64,000 nucleotides of DNA from Lytechinus variegatus. Taxonomy: Eukaryota > Echinodermata > Echinoidea > Temnopleuroida > Toxopneustidae. The stretch covers positions 763,407 to 827,406 of the forward strand of contig NC_054747.1 of NCBI RefSeq assembly GCF_018143015.1, written 5' to 3'. Shown here one piece after another: positions 21,682 through 32,700 of this stretch; positions within the stretch are counted from its first letter, which is position 1, and each line of letters begins with the position of its first letter. The notes under the pieces are model-generated. The model made no database searches and was not told the DNA's origin. It saw nothing but the letters and a program-made list of their open reading frames with translations. Made by a program: the position numbers and the translations under genes.

Positions 21682-22855
21682 CTAGCCACTAACCCGTCTC
21701 TGTGGTTTATCGTCTGCCAAAAGTTCTTCCTCGTTTTTAACATTTCCATCTTGACTGATGTTCTTGATCTTGTGCATCACTTTATGTCGAAGACGTTTGG
21801 GCATCGCCAGGCGCGAGTGTGAGATCCACATGTGAAGGTAATGGTCATACGCGTCCGTGGCAGAATTCCCACAGTCCTCGCACACGTAAATCTTCTTTCG
21901 TCGCTTCTTGAACCCAAATGTCATAGCATTCCATGGACCTTGCTGATGTGGGTCTCTAGGCATGCTAGGGAGACGCGTTGGGTGAATGAGCGTTGACAGA
22001 TGTTGCATTTGTAAGGCTTTACACCTTTTGGAACATAAAATAAATAATAGGATACAGAGAAGCATCATTCAACTTGATTGAGAAAACACCAAATTGAATG
22101 TTACACCAAAAGCAGTTCTGACATGTACTTCATGGTATTGACGTTTGTGAAGGTTTAAATATTATGCCGTTCTTCATTTGAAGGCGTCGTGGTCTAGTGG
22201 TTAATACAATTCTTGTCTTTCACCAAGAGGATCGAGGGTTATAATACCATCCATAGTGTATTCCCGTTCAGCAGGAAGTTTAACCACATGTTGCTGCACT
22301 CAACACGGTGGGCTTAATGGGTAGCAGGCAGGTTTAATTGATTGACTGCAAATGACTTCAGTAAATGGAGCTAGAGCCTGCATGCACAGTGAGCCATATC
22401 GCCGTCTCCTTAATTTTATACTGCATATTCCATATCATTACGACTTCCACCGGTTATTCTTGCAGTATGTCTACTGACATACAATTTATCTTAACATAAC
22501 CTTCACTTTAGAAAAATTAATAACCAACTGTACCTGTATGAGTGCGGCAGTGCCTTTTTAGATCGAACTTGTCTTGGAATCCCTTCTCACAGGGTCTTTT
22601 AATGGTTGTGTTCCGTGGCTTTATATGTCTTGTGTATGCTCTCTCCGTACTAAAGGTGCTGCCGCAGGTACTGCAACTGTGTTTCTGCTTTGACCCATGT
22701 AATGTTCTTCGACGAAACTGTACTACATCTTTCCCAGAAGATGGAGAGTCGCGGATGAAGAGTGCTAAGGTAGAAACCCAATCTGCATTGGTCCGTTTCG
22801 TTCTCAGAACGAAACGACTATATAAAGCATGAATAAGGAGGAAGAAAGGAGACAT
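21682..22855 (-). pseudogene. Decayed ovo-like C2H2 zinc-finger gene
   Basis: Two exon-like blocks (22855-22534 and 22024-21682) on the minus strand join at a retained intron with GT-AG borders in phase 1. They give ...DLKRHCRTHTG then VKPYKCNICQRSFTQR, then KVHG, then KKRRKKIYVCEDCG with DHYLHMWISH. That order is the diagnostic four-finger layout of Ovo/OVOL transcription factors. In the first finger the last zinc histidine is asparagine (RHIKPRN). The second finger has lost its first cysteine and spacing (KRPCEKGF). A one-base shift after KVHG puts the fourth finger in another frame. The retained intron rules out a processed copy, so this is a duplicated gene in decay. The nucleotide similarity needed for an age is not measurable here. 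Confidence 0.78.
22185..22430 (+). mobile_element. tRNA-Glu-derived SINE in the intron of the ovo-like remnant
   Basis: The head GTGGTCTAGTGGTTAATAC matches the D-arm/A-box of tRNA-Glu, CTTGTCTTTCACCAAG forms its anticodon arm (loop TTTCACC, anticodon TTC), and GAGGGTTATAATACC is a decayed B-box. The body contains TGTTGCTGCACTCAACACGG, shared with the SINE pieces at 2.9 and 35.3 kb. Confidence 0.8.
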
Positions 22856-23159
22856 TGCTCCTCCTTTATTACCTTTGGCTAATTATCCGAGTTTCTTTAA
22901 ATTGGTGATTTGTCAGGGGGGACAGAAAGGAGATAAGATGAACAGAGAATTTTCGTTGCTTATTTGTAGGTTTGTTTAGTTCTATTTTCAATTTTTGGTT
23001 TTGTTTTTGTTTGTTTTTTGCACTTTCCTCCCATACTTTAGTTTCAGTTTCCCGAAACCTGAAGTTTTATCAGGCCACAAACCCAGTTTACTTTTGCTTT
23101 CTCTGTTGGAGCTTACTGTAGCAGAAGAAAATCAATCGTGCTGCAAGAATCAGAACGCA

Positions 23160-23420
23160 TGCATACAAAAGAAAATAAATAAATAAAAAAAAGGAAGGGA
23201 AAGAAAAAGGAATAAAAAGTAAAAAAAAAAGAGAAAAGAAGGAAACTGAAGAAAATAAAAAGGAAAAAAAGAAAAGAGAACACAAACAAGAAAAAAAAAT
23301 AACATGAAAGGAAAAAAAAGAAAGAAAATAACAGAGAAGAAAAGGAAGGCAAAACAAAAAAATAAAAGAGAGAGAAGGAAAAAAGGAGTTGATAAGGAAA
23401 AAAATATATGATAAGCTACT
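23160..23420. repeat. Purine-rich (A/G) low-complexity tract
   Basis: About 250 bases of A with scattered G. Frames on the opposite strand are phenylalanine/serine-rich artefacts. Confidence 0.8.
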
Positions 23421-23559
23421 GAAAATGATCAAAAGCTGTGGCAAAAATAGCCAATCCTGACTGGTTGCCAACCAAGGAAAGAAGAAGAAGAAGCTAATTA
23501 ATGTTGAAAGGGTTGCGGGGTTTCTTTTGGTTGTTGTGGTTTTGTTTTTGACTGATTTT

Positions 23560-24600
23560 TTTTATAAATGTGTCTGGAGGAAAGACTATGCTATATTTAC
23601 ATTTTCTTTAACATTAATAAAATTGTTGGGTCTTTGTTTTTTTCATTATTATTTTCTAGTATTTGTCATTTGCTATTTGATATATTTGGGTCTGGAGTAA
23701 AAACTACGCTAAACTTCTATGTTATTCAACATTAAGAAGAATTAATTTAGGGATCTTTATTTGGAAGATTGTTTAAATGTTTTATATAACCTGGACTGGA
23801 GAAAAAAGATTGTGACTTTGGACGATATGAACGCATTACTATAGGGTTTTAGTTTAGAACAGATTCGCCGAAAATGAATTCAAATTTATAACATTTGTGG
23901 GTAAAGTCATTATTACATTTGTGGGCTATCAAAAATTATTACATTTATGGTTAAAGGGTTTTAGTTTTTAGTTTCAAGAAACCGTGTCTGGAGAAAAGAC
24001 TATGTTTGATTCTCAATTTACTCTTGGCAGATATATTCACAATACGCGCCGTATAAGTAAAAACGACAACAAAGATATTAATTCCACCAGTTTTAATAAA
24101 CTGGGTCTTGAGAAAAGACTAAGCTCGATTCTCATTTGTATTACACTGGAATATCATTTTCGTATCCTAATTTGGATTTATGTTATAATTTTGGAAATAA
24201 CCGGGTCTGGAAAAAGACTTTGGACTTATATTATATTTTTTTAAACAACCGGGTCTGGAAAAAAGGCTTTGGACATATTGTATAATTTTTTTAAACAAGC
24301 GGGTCTGGAAAAATGACTTTGGACTTATATTATAATTTTTGAATTAACCGGGTCTGGAAAAGAAGACTTTGCACTTTTATGCTATATGAACGTATTACTA
24401 TAGGGATTTATTTTAGAATGGAGTCGCCAAAAATCTCTTCAAATTTATTAAATTTGTGGGTAAAGTCATTATTACATTTGTGGACGATCAAAAGTTATTA
24501 AATTTGTGGATAAAGTGTTATTACATTTTTGGGCGTTATTACATTTGTGGGTAAAGTGTTCTTACTTTTGTGGACGTTATTACATTTGTGAGTGTAACAG
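23560..24600 (+). repeat. Tandem array of GGGTCTGGAAAAAGACTTTG units
   Basis: Units of about 55-65 bases start with (A)CCGGGTCTGGAAAA, continue AGACTTTGGACTTATATTATA and end in a T run. At least seven are visible, best preserved at 24190-24380. The tail of the array is a second short repeat, TTATTACATTTGTGGGTAAAG (24440-24590). Confidence 0.8.
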
Positions 24601-25099
24601 GGGGACCTGTATCAAGGAGGCTAAATGTTCTGTTGACAGGGTGACCCTTATGTCATCAACCTACTTCACCCACTCGATTCCTAACTCACCCATCATGCCC
24701 ATATTCTCCTGAGTTCCATGAACACATTGCTTAGACCCACACGATAAAGTTAAACGTTGCACTAAAGATTGCATTCATGTTCATTCATGCATTGAATTTC
24801 AATTTGATAAGTCATGATTGATCATTAATTTAAGACAACTCCCTCAACTTTTCACATTCCAAGGGACTCGCTTCTCAAACATTGAAAAAAAATGGAAGTG
24901 TAATTCCTACCCAGCCTAATTATCATACCCTTTGTTTAAGTGGGCAGTGCTCACTCAATCATAAATAGTTTTCCAACATTTTGGTGTCATATGAAAGTTG
25001 ACTTTATTAGCTTTCCATGTATATGTGTCTCTTTCCCCATTGTTACATTTTTTTTGTTTATATTTGGCGGCCATTTCAAAAGTGTATAGTTTTTTTTTG

Positions 25100-25583
25100 A
25101 GACGCACTATATATGACTGCCGATATTTCCTTCCTCGTTCGCAGCAGAACATTCGGGGAATCCTGCGACAACATGAATTATGGGCTGGAAAATGTTCTCC
25201 CAGTGCATTATGGGTATCCAGTTTCATTTGCAGACAATATAGTCAAATCGCTTTATTTTACTTAAATGGTCAAAGTATTAAAATGCATCCATTTGTTAGC
25301 ATTGTTTATATCGAACTTGCATAGATTTCTGAAAGACGTCGAAGGTCTAACACAATTTATACAGACCAACTTCCGGAAGTGAGTCTGACAGCAAGGTCAT
25401 GAGTCAAAAAGCTCGGAGATTCCCCATCGCCAAAAGGCTGTACTGAACCAAGCACAATTACCATAACAAATCACACTTCTCTGCACATGAGTGCGCAACA
25501 TCTATTCTTTCTGCTGATCTCAAGTTCACACCTTTTTAAGTAATTTTCAGCGCAAGTGATATATATCAACCATAAAAGGAGAT
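25100..25583 (+). promoter_or_regulatory. Duplicated promoter block, copy a (ETS, AP-1, NF-kB-like sites)
   Basis: This block is closely similar to 29242-29715. It contains CTTCCGGAAGT (25370-25380, ETS palindrome), TGAGTCA (25400-25406, AP-1 consensus) and GGAGATTCCCC (25415-25425, NF-kB-like) in the same order and spacing as copy b. The ATG of exon 1a follows 158 bases after the last site. Site names are from consensus only. Confidence 0.7.
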
Positions 25584-25656
25584 ATGGATGATCAACTTGT
25601 GAAGAAATGTTTGATTGGATTGATCTCCGTTTCTTTGTTAGGCTGCGTTATAACGG
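25584..25656 (+). CDS. Alternative or duplicate first exon 1a of the IFI44-like GTPase
   Basis: Encodes MDDQLVKKCLIGLISVSLLG plus four residues and ends at the donor GTAAGT in phase 1, exactly as exon 1b at 29716-29788. Differences from 1b include Cys for Tyr at residue 9 and Cys for Ser at 21. It could be an alternative first exon spliced to exon 2 at 31569, or the stump of a second gene whose later exons are gone; no second exon follows it before copy b. Confidence 0.7.
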
Positions 25657-26159
25657 GTAAGTAAAACCCACACATCATACTCTGGTGTACCTGAAGCTAG
25701 CTCTCTCTAAACTGGTGAAAGTTCATTGACGTTGTGTGACCTTTGAACCTAATCATGCGACCAAACCTTTACTTTTATGTTCTGTGTAGGTCCATATACT
25801 GTACGTTCAAAGCTATGGTGACATCTCAAAAACTTGATCTTTGTTAAGATTTTAATATTGACGACGCAGCCTTCCCCATTGTCGTAATCACGTCGTAATA
25901 ACGGCGCCTATATTTAGTTCCTCCTCTGCTATGCAGTCTAGACAAAGTAAGTTAACCCTGATGTTAAATTGATTCTAAAAGCAGAAAAAAATATTGGGGA
26001 AGGTATGATGAAAAATAACATAAATTTTAGAAAACAAGTTATCGTTATTTTCTTTTACTTTATGACGTCACAGACGACCATGTCATCTATTATTTTATGG
26101 GACATAAATTCCCCGAATTGTTTTCTTTTTGGGGGTAAACATATTCAATTCGTGTAGTG

Positions 26160-26505
26160 CACTTCGCACTCGCACTTCGCGCCTGCATAGCCTATTGGTT
26201 GATATACATTTCTTGATATTAGGCTGATATGTATATAGCTTTAAATAACAAGTTTTGAAGTCAATATACGAAACATATTTCATCTCGGACATCAAGCTTT
26301 TATTTTGTTTGATTTACAAATTGATTTTTTAAGTGCTCTGTAAAATGTCCGTTTATTGGTGTGAATATCATTTGCAGCTTTTTGCGCTGTGCGCTCGCAT
26401 TCTTTGATTTGCTAAGTAGGCCTACATGTTGTCTTTGTTTACTCCATAATATTCTTTATATATTATTTTTGTAACAAACTACTTAAAATCCCCCTTTTAT
26501 GCCAT
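26160..26505. repeat. Dispersed TTCGCGCTCGC-word repeat, copy 2 (left part)
   Basis: Matches the 13.26 and 63.40 kb copies block by block (AGGCTGATATGTATATAGC, ACAAGTTTTGAAGTCAATA, ATCTCGGACATCAAGC, AAATGTCCGTTT). It continues after the insertion at 26505-27465. Confidence 0.65.
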
Positions 26506-27465
26506 TTTTTTTTGTCTCACCTGCGAAGCAGAGTGAGACTATAGGCGCCGCTTTTCCGACGGCGGCGGCGTCAACATCAAATCTTAACCTGAGGTTAAGT
26601 TTTTGAAATGACATCATAACTTAGAAAGTATATGGACCTAGTTCATGAAACTTGGCCATAAGGTTAATCAAGTATTACTGAATATCCTATTACAGTTTCA
26701 TGTCACATGACCAAGGTCAAAGGTCATTTAGGGTCAATGAACTTAGACCATGTTGGAGGAATCAACATCGAAATCTTAACCTGAGGTTAAGTTTTTGAAA
26801 TGTCATCATAACTTAGAAAATGTATGGACCTAGTTCATGAAACTTGGACATAAGGTTAATCAAGTATCACTAAACATCCTGCATGAGTTTCACGTCACAT
26901 GACCAAGGTCAAAGGTCATTTAGGGTCAATGAACTTTGGCCGAATTGGGGATATCTGTTGAATTCCCATCATAACTTTGAAAGTTTATGGATCTGATTCA
27001 TGAAACTTGGACATAATAGTAATCAAGCATCACTGAATATTTTGCGCAAGTTTCAGGTCTCATGAGTAAGGTCAAAGGTCATTTAGGGTCAATGAACTTT
27101 GGCCGAATCGGGGGTATCTGTTGAATTACCATCATAACTTTAAAAGTTTATTAGTCTAGTTCATTAAACTTGGACATATGAGTAATCAAATATCACTGAA
27201 CATCATGTGCTAGTTTCAGGTCACATGATCAAGGTAAAAGGTAATGTAAGGTCAATGAACTTTGGCCATGTTGGGGTTTTTGTTGAATAACCATCATATC
27301 TCTGTAAGTTTATTGGTCTCGTTCATAAAAAGTGGACATAAGAGTAACCATGTATCACTGAACATCTTGTGCGAGTTAGAGTAGTATTCAAAGTCAGCAC
27401 TGCTGCTATATTGAACCGCGTGATGCAGGTGAGACGGCCAGAGGCATTCCACTTGTTTTTTTTTT
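26505..27465. repeat. GTCTCACCTGCGAAGCAGAG repeat with internal about 180-base tandem units
   Basis: Starts TTTGTCTCACCTGCGAAGCA and ends GTGAGACGGCCAGAGGCATT, and splits the surrounding dispersed repeat. Inside are about five diverged units containing ACTTAGAAAGTATATGGACC, AAACTTGGACATAAG, TCAAGTATCACTGAA, CATGACCAAGGTCAAAGGTC and AGGGTCAATGAACTTTGGCC. A related piece is at 41.80-42.55 kb. No coding frame is seen. Confidence 0.8.
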
Positions 27466-28350
27466 AAATCGTCTCGCGATTTGCGCTCGCATTAATAGTT
27501 AAAAATATATTAACTCATAAGTCCTATTAAAGATTATAAACGTGCTTAAAGTGTCCAGTTTTCAGGCTTCAAATGTCAACAACTATCACTCACTCATTAG
27601 GCTTATTCCATTTACATTAATAAATATGACGACAAATTTTAATGAATTCCTGGTAACTAAATTGTCCCCTTTTCAGAAAGGAATATCGACAAGTTTCATA
27701 TCGCGCTTAGAAAGAGGAATAGAAAGATAGTCATGATTTTCATATGACAAAATATTCTTATGCCTAGACTGTCCAGATCCTTGGTCAAAATAATAATAAA
27801 AATATCAGCTCTCGCTTCGCACTCGCATCATTTATTAAGTGCTATCCACATACACTTCACAATTTCCCTACACAGTGCGTTAGATAGTGCATAAATTCAC
27901 CCTTTTCATACCGATGCTTAAATTCACCCTTTCCATGCCGGAATATCAAATATTTTCCGCTCGCGGTCACCATATTGATTTTCATGAAAAAGAAATGAAA
28001 TGTATTCAGAATTCCCAGATGCTGTCTAACCCTAAAACGCGCGCACACATGTTTATGAGATACGCAGCTTGATCTTTATTCAAAACGTGCTGAAAAAGCT
28101 AAAATCATTCAGTTTGTGCTCGCATTATTAATGTTGGAAAATGCCGAATTACCCATCTTTTTTCATGATTTACAAAAAATGAATAGAGTGTCCCATTTTT
28201 AGGCCTGAAATCTCAAATGTTTCCGCTCGCGCTCGCACTCGAATGAATTGTTTAGTTTTATACCTAATATACTGGGTTTTTTTTCAAAAAGTGCTTAGAA
28301 TGTCAATTTTTAGGTCAGAATGTCAAAAAATATATATAAAAGTTGATATT
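27465..28350. repeat. Dispersed TTCGCGCTCGC-word repeat, copy 2 (right part)
   Basis: Continues the family after the inserted 26.5-27.5 kb repeat, with AAAGTGTCCAGTTTTCAGG, GAATAGAGTGTCCCATTTTT and CGCTCGCACTCG words. No gene is supported. Confidence 0.55.
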
Positions 28351-28454
28351 TGTATTGTCTTATGGCTAACCACAAATCGTCCTTAACAGGTCGCTCTTCG
28401 ATCATACGCATCTTGTTCAGGTTCATAAATATTGCCCAGAATATTCAATTTTCA

Positions 28455-28640
28455 GAACAACATAATAATAATAATAATAAACAGTTCTTGTATAGCGCAT
28501 ATCACAATTATGAATAATGTCTCTATGCGCTTCCAAAGGACTTGGATATTATTACCCCAGCTGTAGCTTGGCTGCCGTAATTAATATGATTACAGCGCAC
28601 ACGCATTTCAACATACATGAAATTCCAAAAAAAAATCAGA
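28455..28640 (-). mobile_element. SINE 3' portion, minus strand
   Basis: It starts with an (ATA)n run, followed by AGTTCTTGTATAGCGCATATCACA and GTCTCTATGCGCTTCCAAAG. This is the reverse of the tail at 35.40-35.50 kb, so both are the same SINE tail in opposite orientation. Confidence 0.75.
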
Positions 28641-29241
28641 TCGCACTTTATAAATAGGGCTATGGGATTATTACATCTTTTGCATGTTGTTTTACAAGAA
28701 TACAGCTAAGAAGTGACTGTTATGACATCGGCGTTTTGCCCCCCCCCCAAAAAAAAAAGTAAATAAATAAAATAAATAAATAAAAATAAAAAAATCACAA
28801 CCAAGAAAATGGGGAGAAAAGGAAAGGGATAAGTTTGAAATATAGGCCGATAATTTGTCAAGTATTATGTCAAAACAAACTTTGATTTAGTGATTAAAAT
28901 GTCCAAAATTTTGCTCGCTCGCTCGCAACTTCTTATCAATTTTACGCGATATGCCGGATCGACCCCCTTCAACATATTTGGCTCATTACGGTACTGAGAC
29001 AACCCCTTCAAAGAAACAAACAAAATCAACTTTTAGTGGCCGATCGGGGAAAATATGGGTAAAAAAATACAGCCTCCCCCCCCCCCCTATTGGCCGGAGC
29101 TGGATCAGCCTCTGGTAATGGAATAAAGATGAATTGAGTGTGATTTGCCTCTACGTCCTATGCCATTTCGTCAGATAACCGTGTCGTCTAATGCCGTTTG
29201 GTTCATACCATTTCGTTCCGATCAATAGTGCGCAACTATTA

Positions 29242-29715
29242 TATTATGACAGCCGATGTTGACTTAATGATTCGTACGTAGAACATCGGGGAATCCCATG
29301 ACAACATTAATTATGAGCTGGATAACGTACTCCCCAGTGCATTATGGGTATTCAGGTTCATTTGCAGACAATAATAAAATCGCTTTATTTTACTTAAATT
29401 GTCAAAGTATTAAAATGCATCCATTTGTTAGCATTGTTTGTATTGAACTTGCATAGAGTTCTGAAAGACGTCGAAGGTCTAACACAATAAATTCAGAACA
29501 ACTTCCGGAAGTGAGTCTGACAGCAAGGTCATGAGTCAAAAAGCTCGGGGATTCCCCATCGCCAACAGGCTGTACTGAACCAAGCACAATTACCATAACA
29601 AATCACACTTCTCTGCACATGAGTGCGCAACATCTATTCTTTCTGCTGATTTCAAGGTCACACCTTTTTAAGTAATTTTCTGCGCAAGTGATATATATCA
29701 ACCACAAAAGGGGAT
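29242..29715 (+). promoter_or_regulatory. Promoter block of the GTPase gene, copy b (ETS, AP-1, perfect NF-kB palindrome)
   Basis: CTTCCGGAAGT (29502-29512), TGAGTCA (29532-29538) and GGGGATTCCCC (29547-29557) lie within 56 bases. The last is a full palindromic kB site. ATATATATCAACCACAAAAGG, just before the ATG at 29716, may supply a TATA-like element. The order and spacing match copy a. ETS, AP-1 and NF-kB sites together are typical of inducible immune promoters; activity is inferred. Confidence 0.75.
29502..29557 (+). promoter_or_regulatory. ETS / AP-1 / NF-kB site cluster
   Basis: Three consensus sites in 56 bases, 159 bases upstream of the ATG. They are conserved in copy a with one difference that weakens the kB half-site (GGAGA for GGGGA). 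Confidence 0.7.
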
Positions 29716-29788
29716 ATGGATGAACAACTTGTGAAGAAATATTTGATTGGAATGATCGCCGTTTCTTTGTTAGGCTCCGTTATAACGG
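29716..29788 (+). CDS. GTPase exon 1b: start and first hydrophobic helix
   Basis: Encodes MDEQLVKKYLIGMIAVSLLG plus SVIT; donor GTAAGT, phase 1. It is duplicated as exon 1a at 25584-25656. Confidence 0.82.
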
Positions 29789-32700
29789 GTAAGTAAAACC
29801 CACACATCATACTCTGGTGTACCTGAAGCTAGCTCCCCGGGGGGGGGGGGGGCTGCACGCGACCAAATATGTGGTGGGGGTGTGCCGCGGGCGAGACGAA
29901 AAACGGGGGCCTTGGAGCGGGCTTATTGTAAAAAGGAGGGTTCTCGGAACGGGCTTCGGAACGACAAATGTTTGTGAAAACGGGGGTCCTTGGAACGGAT
30001 CGCCAACGTGTGAGTGCGTATGCATCCCTATGGAACGGTCATACGTGCATGATGCAACTAGCGCGGCCTCCGCCGGGGGAGCTCTGCGGCCGCTTTTCAC
30101 CAAAATACGACTCATTGAATGCGATCGGAGCGGCGTAACGAAAAATATGCGAAGCTTTGGAGCGGATTTCCCTCTTCTTTTTTCTCGATAAGAAGAAAAT
30201 GCTATGCCTTGGAGCGGCTTTCTTTGTTCTTTTTCTCAACAAGGCAAAAATGCTATGCCTTGGAACGGAAATTTGAGTGTGAAAATGGGGGTCCCCTCCG
30301 CGGCACATACCCACTATGCATTATATACTGAGTGCCCCCCCCCCGGGCTAGCTCTCTCTCAACTGGTGAAAGTTCATTGACGTTGTGTGACCTTCGAACT
30401 TAATCATGCGACCAAACCTTAGGCAAGACGATCGGTGATACTTGATAACTTGTATGTTCAAGGTTCATTAACTAGGTCCATATACTTCAGAGATATGGTG
30501 ACATCTCAAAAAATTAACCTCTGTTAAAATTTCAGTATTGAAATTAAAACAAATAAGTTATCGTAATTTTCTTTTATTTTATGACGTCACAGACGAAAAT
30601 TTCATCTTGTATATTCTGGGACATATATTCCCCAAATTTTCTTTTTTGTTTAAAGGTAAAAGTGCTTAATAGATTCTTGCAGTGGATACATGTATATCGC
30701 TAGTAACATCATTTCACGCTGTCTTTTAAAAGAAAAATTCTTTATCATGTTCCTTATTTCGTGCTACGGGAGAGCTGCTCGCATATGACGTCACAGAGAC
30801 TATTCAGTACGATTTCAATCGTTGATGGATTTCCATGAGGTTCTCACAAATAAAATAATATGGTTTCATTAAAACAGCTTATCGTCATAATGAACTTCTT
30901 CTTTAAAGGACAAGTCCACCCCAACAAAAACTTGATTTGAATAAAAAGAGAAAAATTCAACAAGCATAACACTGAAAATTTCATCAAAATCGGATGTAAA
31001 ATAAGAAAGTTTTGGCATTTTAAAGTTTCACTTATTTTTAACAAAATACTTATATGACCGAGCCAGTTACATCCAAATGAGAGAGTTGATGACATCACTC
31101 AATCACTATTTCTTTTGTATTTTATTATATGAAATATGAAATATTGTTGTTTTCTCGTCATTGTCATGTGAAATGAAGTTTCATTCCTCCCTGAACAAGT
31201 GGAATTCCATTATTTTAACATTTTGTGCTTCAGGCAAGGAGGTCCCAATCGTCAAATTCGTAAAAATTGAAATATTGTATAATTCAAACAATAAAAAACA
31301 AAAGAAATAGTGAGTTAGTGACATCATCGACTCTCTCATTTGAATGTTACTGGCTCGTTCATATAACTATTTTGTTGAAAATAAGCGAAAGTTTGAAATG
31401 TCATAATTTTCTTATTTTACATCCGATTCTGATGAAATTTTCAGCATTGTGCTTGTTTGATTTTTCTCCATTGATTCAAATCAACATTTTTCTGAGGTGG
31501 ACTTGACCTTTAAGTTACGCTTTCAACTCGGGGTCATTTGCACATAATTATGATTTGATTTCTTTCAGGAAGTGAAACGGTTTTCAAAGTAGTATTGTCG
31601 GTTCTCGTTGTGTTCGCTCCATTTGCAGTCGCTTGGTATATGAACAACACAGGTTTGTAGTATATTCTTCTCATTTTCCAATCCACTAGACCTATCAATA
31701 TATAACGCAGTTGCATTTGTAAAATACATGATTATAAGACGTATTAATAATGACATTGATAGTAATTAGGTTAATAGTAATAAAAAAAATGCTAATAATG
31801 ATGATAATAATGATGGTGATAATAACCATAATAATCGTCATGCGTACAGTTTTATATCACTTGCTTAATACCAGGGCCCCGTCTTACAAAGAGATACGAT
31901 TGATCCTATCAGTCAAAACTATATGGAAATCCAACAGTGTCATAACTTTCTACAGGAAATTTGAAAAAAAAAGTCCATTGTAAAGAAAGGAGAACACACC
32001 GAATTGTCAAGAGATTGATGAATTTATAAGTATACATCATTTCTAGACATTCTTTTTGAACAAACACGCATTTTATATGTTGATGTTGCTGGCCGTCCAT
32101 AGTTGCGATTGATAGGATCAATCGCAACTCTTTGTAAGACGGGCCCCTGATGATACAAATCGCAACGACTATTATATTAACAGGATCTGCCGCCTCATCA
32201 GCAGCGCTTAGTGCATTTAATTAATCAAACCTGGTAAGTACCTATTCAAAGATCCTGGGTCGATTGCAGCATAATTTGGATAATTTTTTGTTGATAGAAA
32301 ACACGACATTTTCATTTGATGGACTTGATAGCATTTATTCCATTCATCATAAAAAACAAGGCACATACAAAGTTAGACGGTCCCTCCATTTCCATGTTAA
32401 TTTAATTTCTATTAAAAAATAGTATACATATTTAAAACCTACAATGTGTTGCCCAAATTGTTTTTTTTTTACAACATATGTACTATTATTTTTTTTGCTA
32501 CGGATACAAATATTTATGTTTATATATGGTATACACTTTGATTTTGTTTGATGGAAGTGAAATAAACATGGAAAGTTATAAATGGTTTATTAAACAAACA
32601 GAAACCTGAAACCTCTGATAATAACTTTAACTTTTTAGAAATAATGAAATAGAAATCAGAAATGAAAATGACATTGCACTTGCATTTAATGAATATTTTA

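Larger units (their letters stand above)
19490..21715. mobile_element. Large outer foldback element split by an inner element
   Basis: The left arm (19490-19690) and the right arm (21530-21715) are inverted copies over roughly 180 bases. They share ACCACAGAGAC, then TTTTCGACACTAT, then CCTTTGTCGGGTGAAGGTG, then GCTGGATCAAAG. The mariner-like element at 19804-21100 lies between the arms, closer to the left one. Confidence 0.8.

Noticed and set aside
22190-22262. Functional tRNA-Glu gene
   Set aside because: The T-arm is decayed and the acceptor stem does not pair; the downstream body identifies it as a SINE head.
23560-24600. Regularly spaced repeats that could suggest a CRISPR-like array
   Set aside because: Units are diverged and contiguous without unique spacers, and the genome is clearly eukaryotic.
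25938-25947. Ten-base micro-exon with a strong acceptor and GTAAGT donor after exon 1a
   Set aside because: In the phase required by exon 1a it gives an immediate stop.
16817-31652. Splicing of the signal-peptide/propeller exons onto the GTPase exons to form a receptor-GTPase
   Set aside because: Phases allow it, but the GTPase has its own promoter and start exons, and nothing in the sequence positively supports the join.
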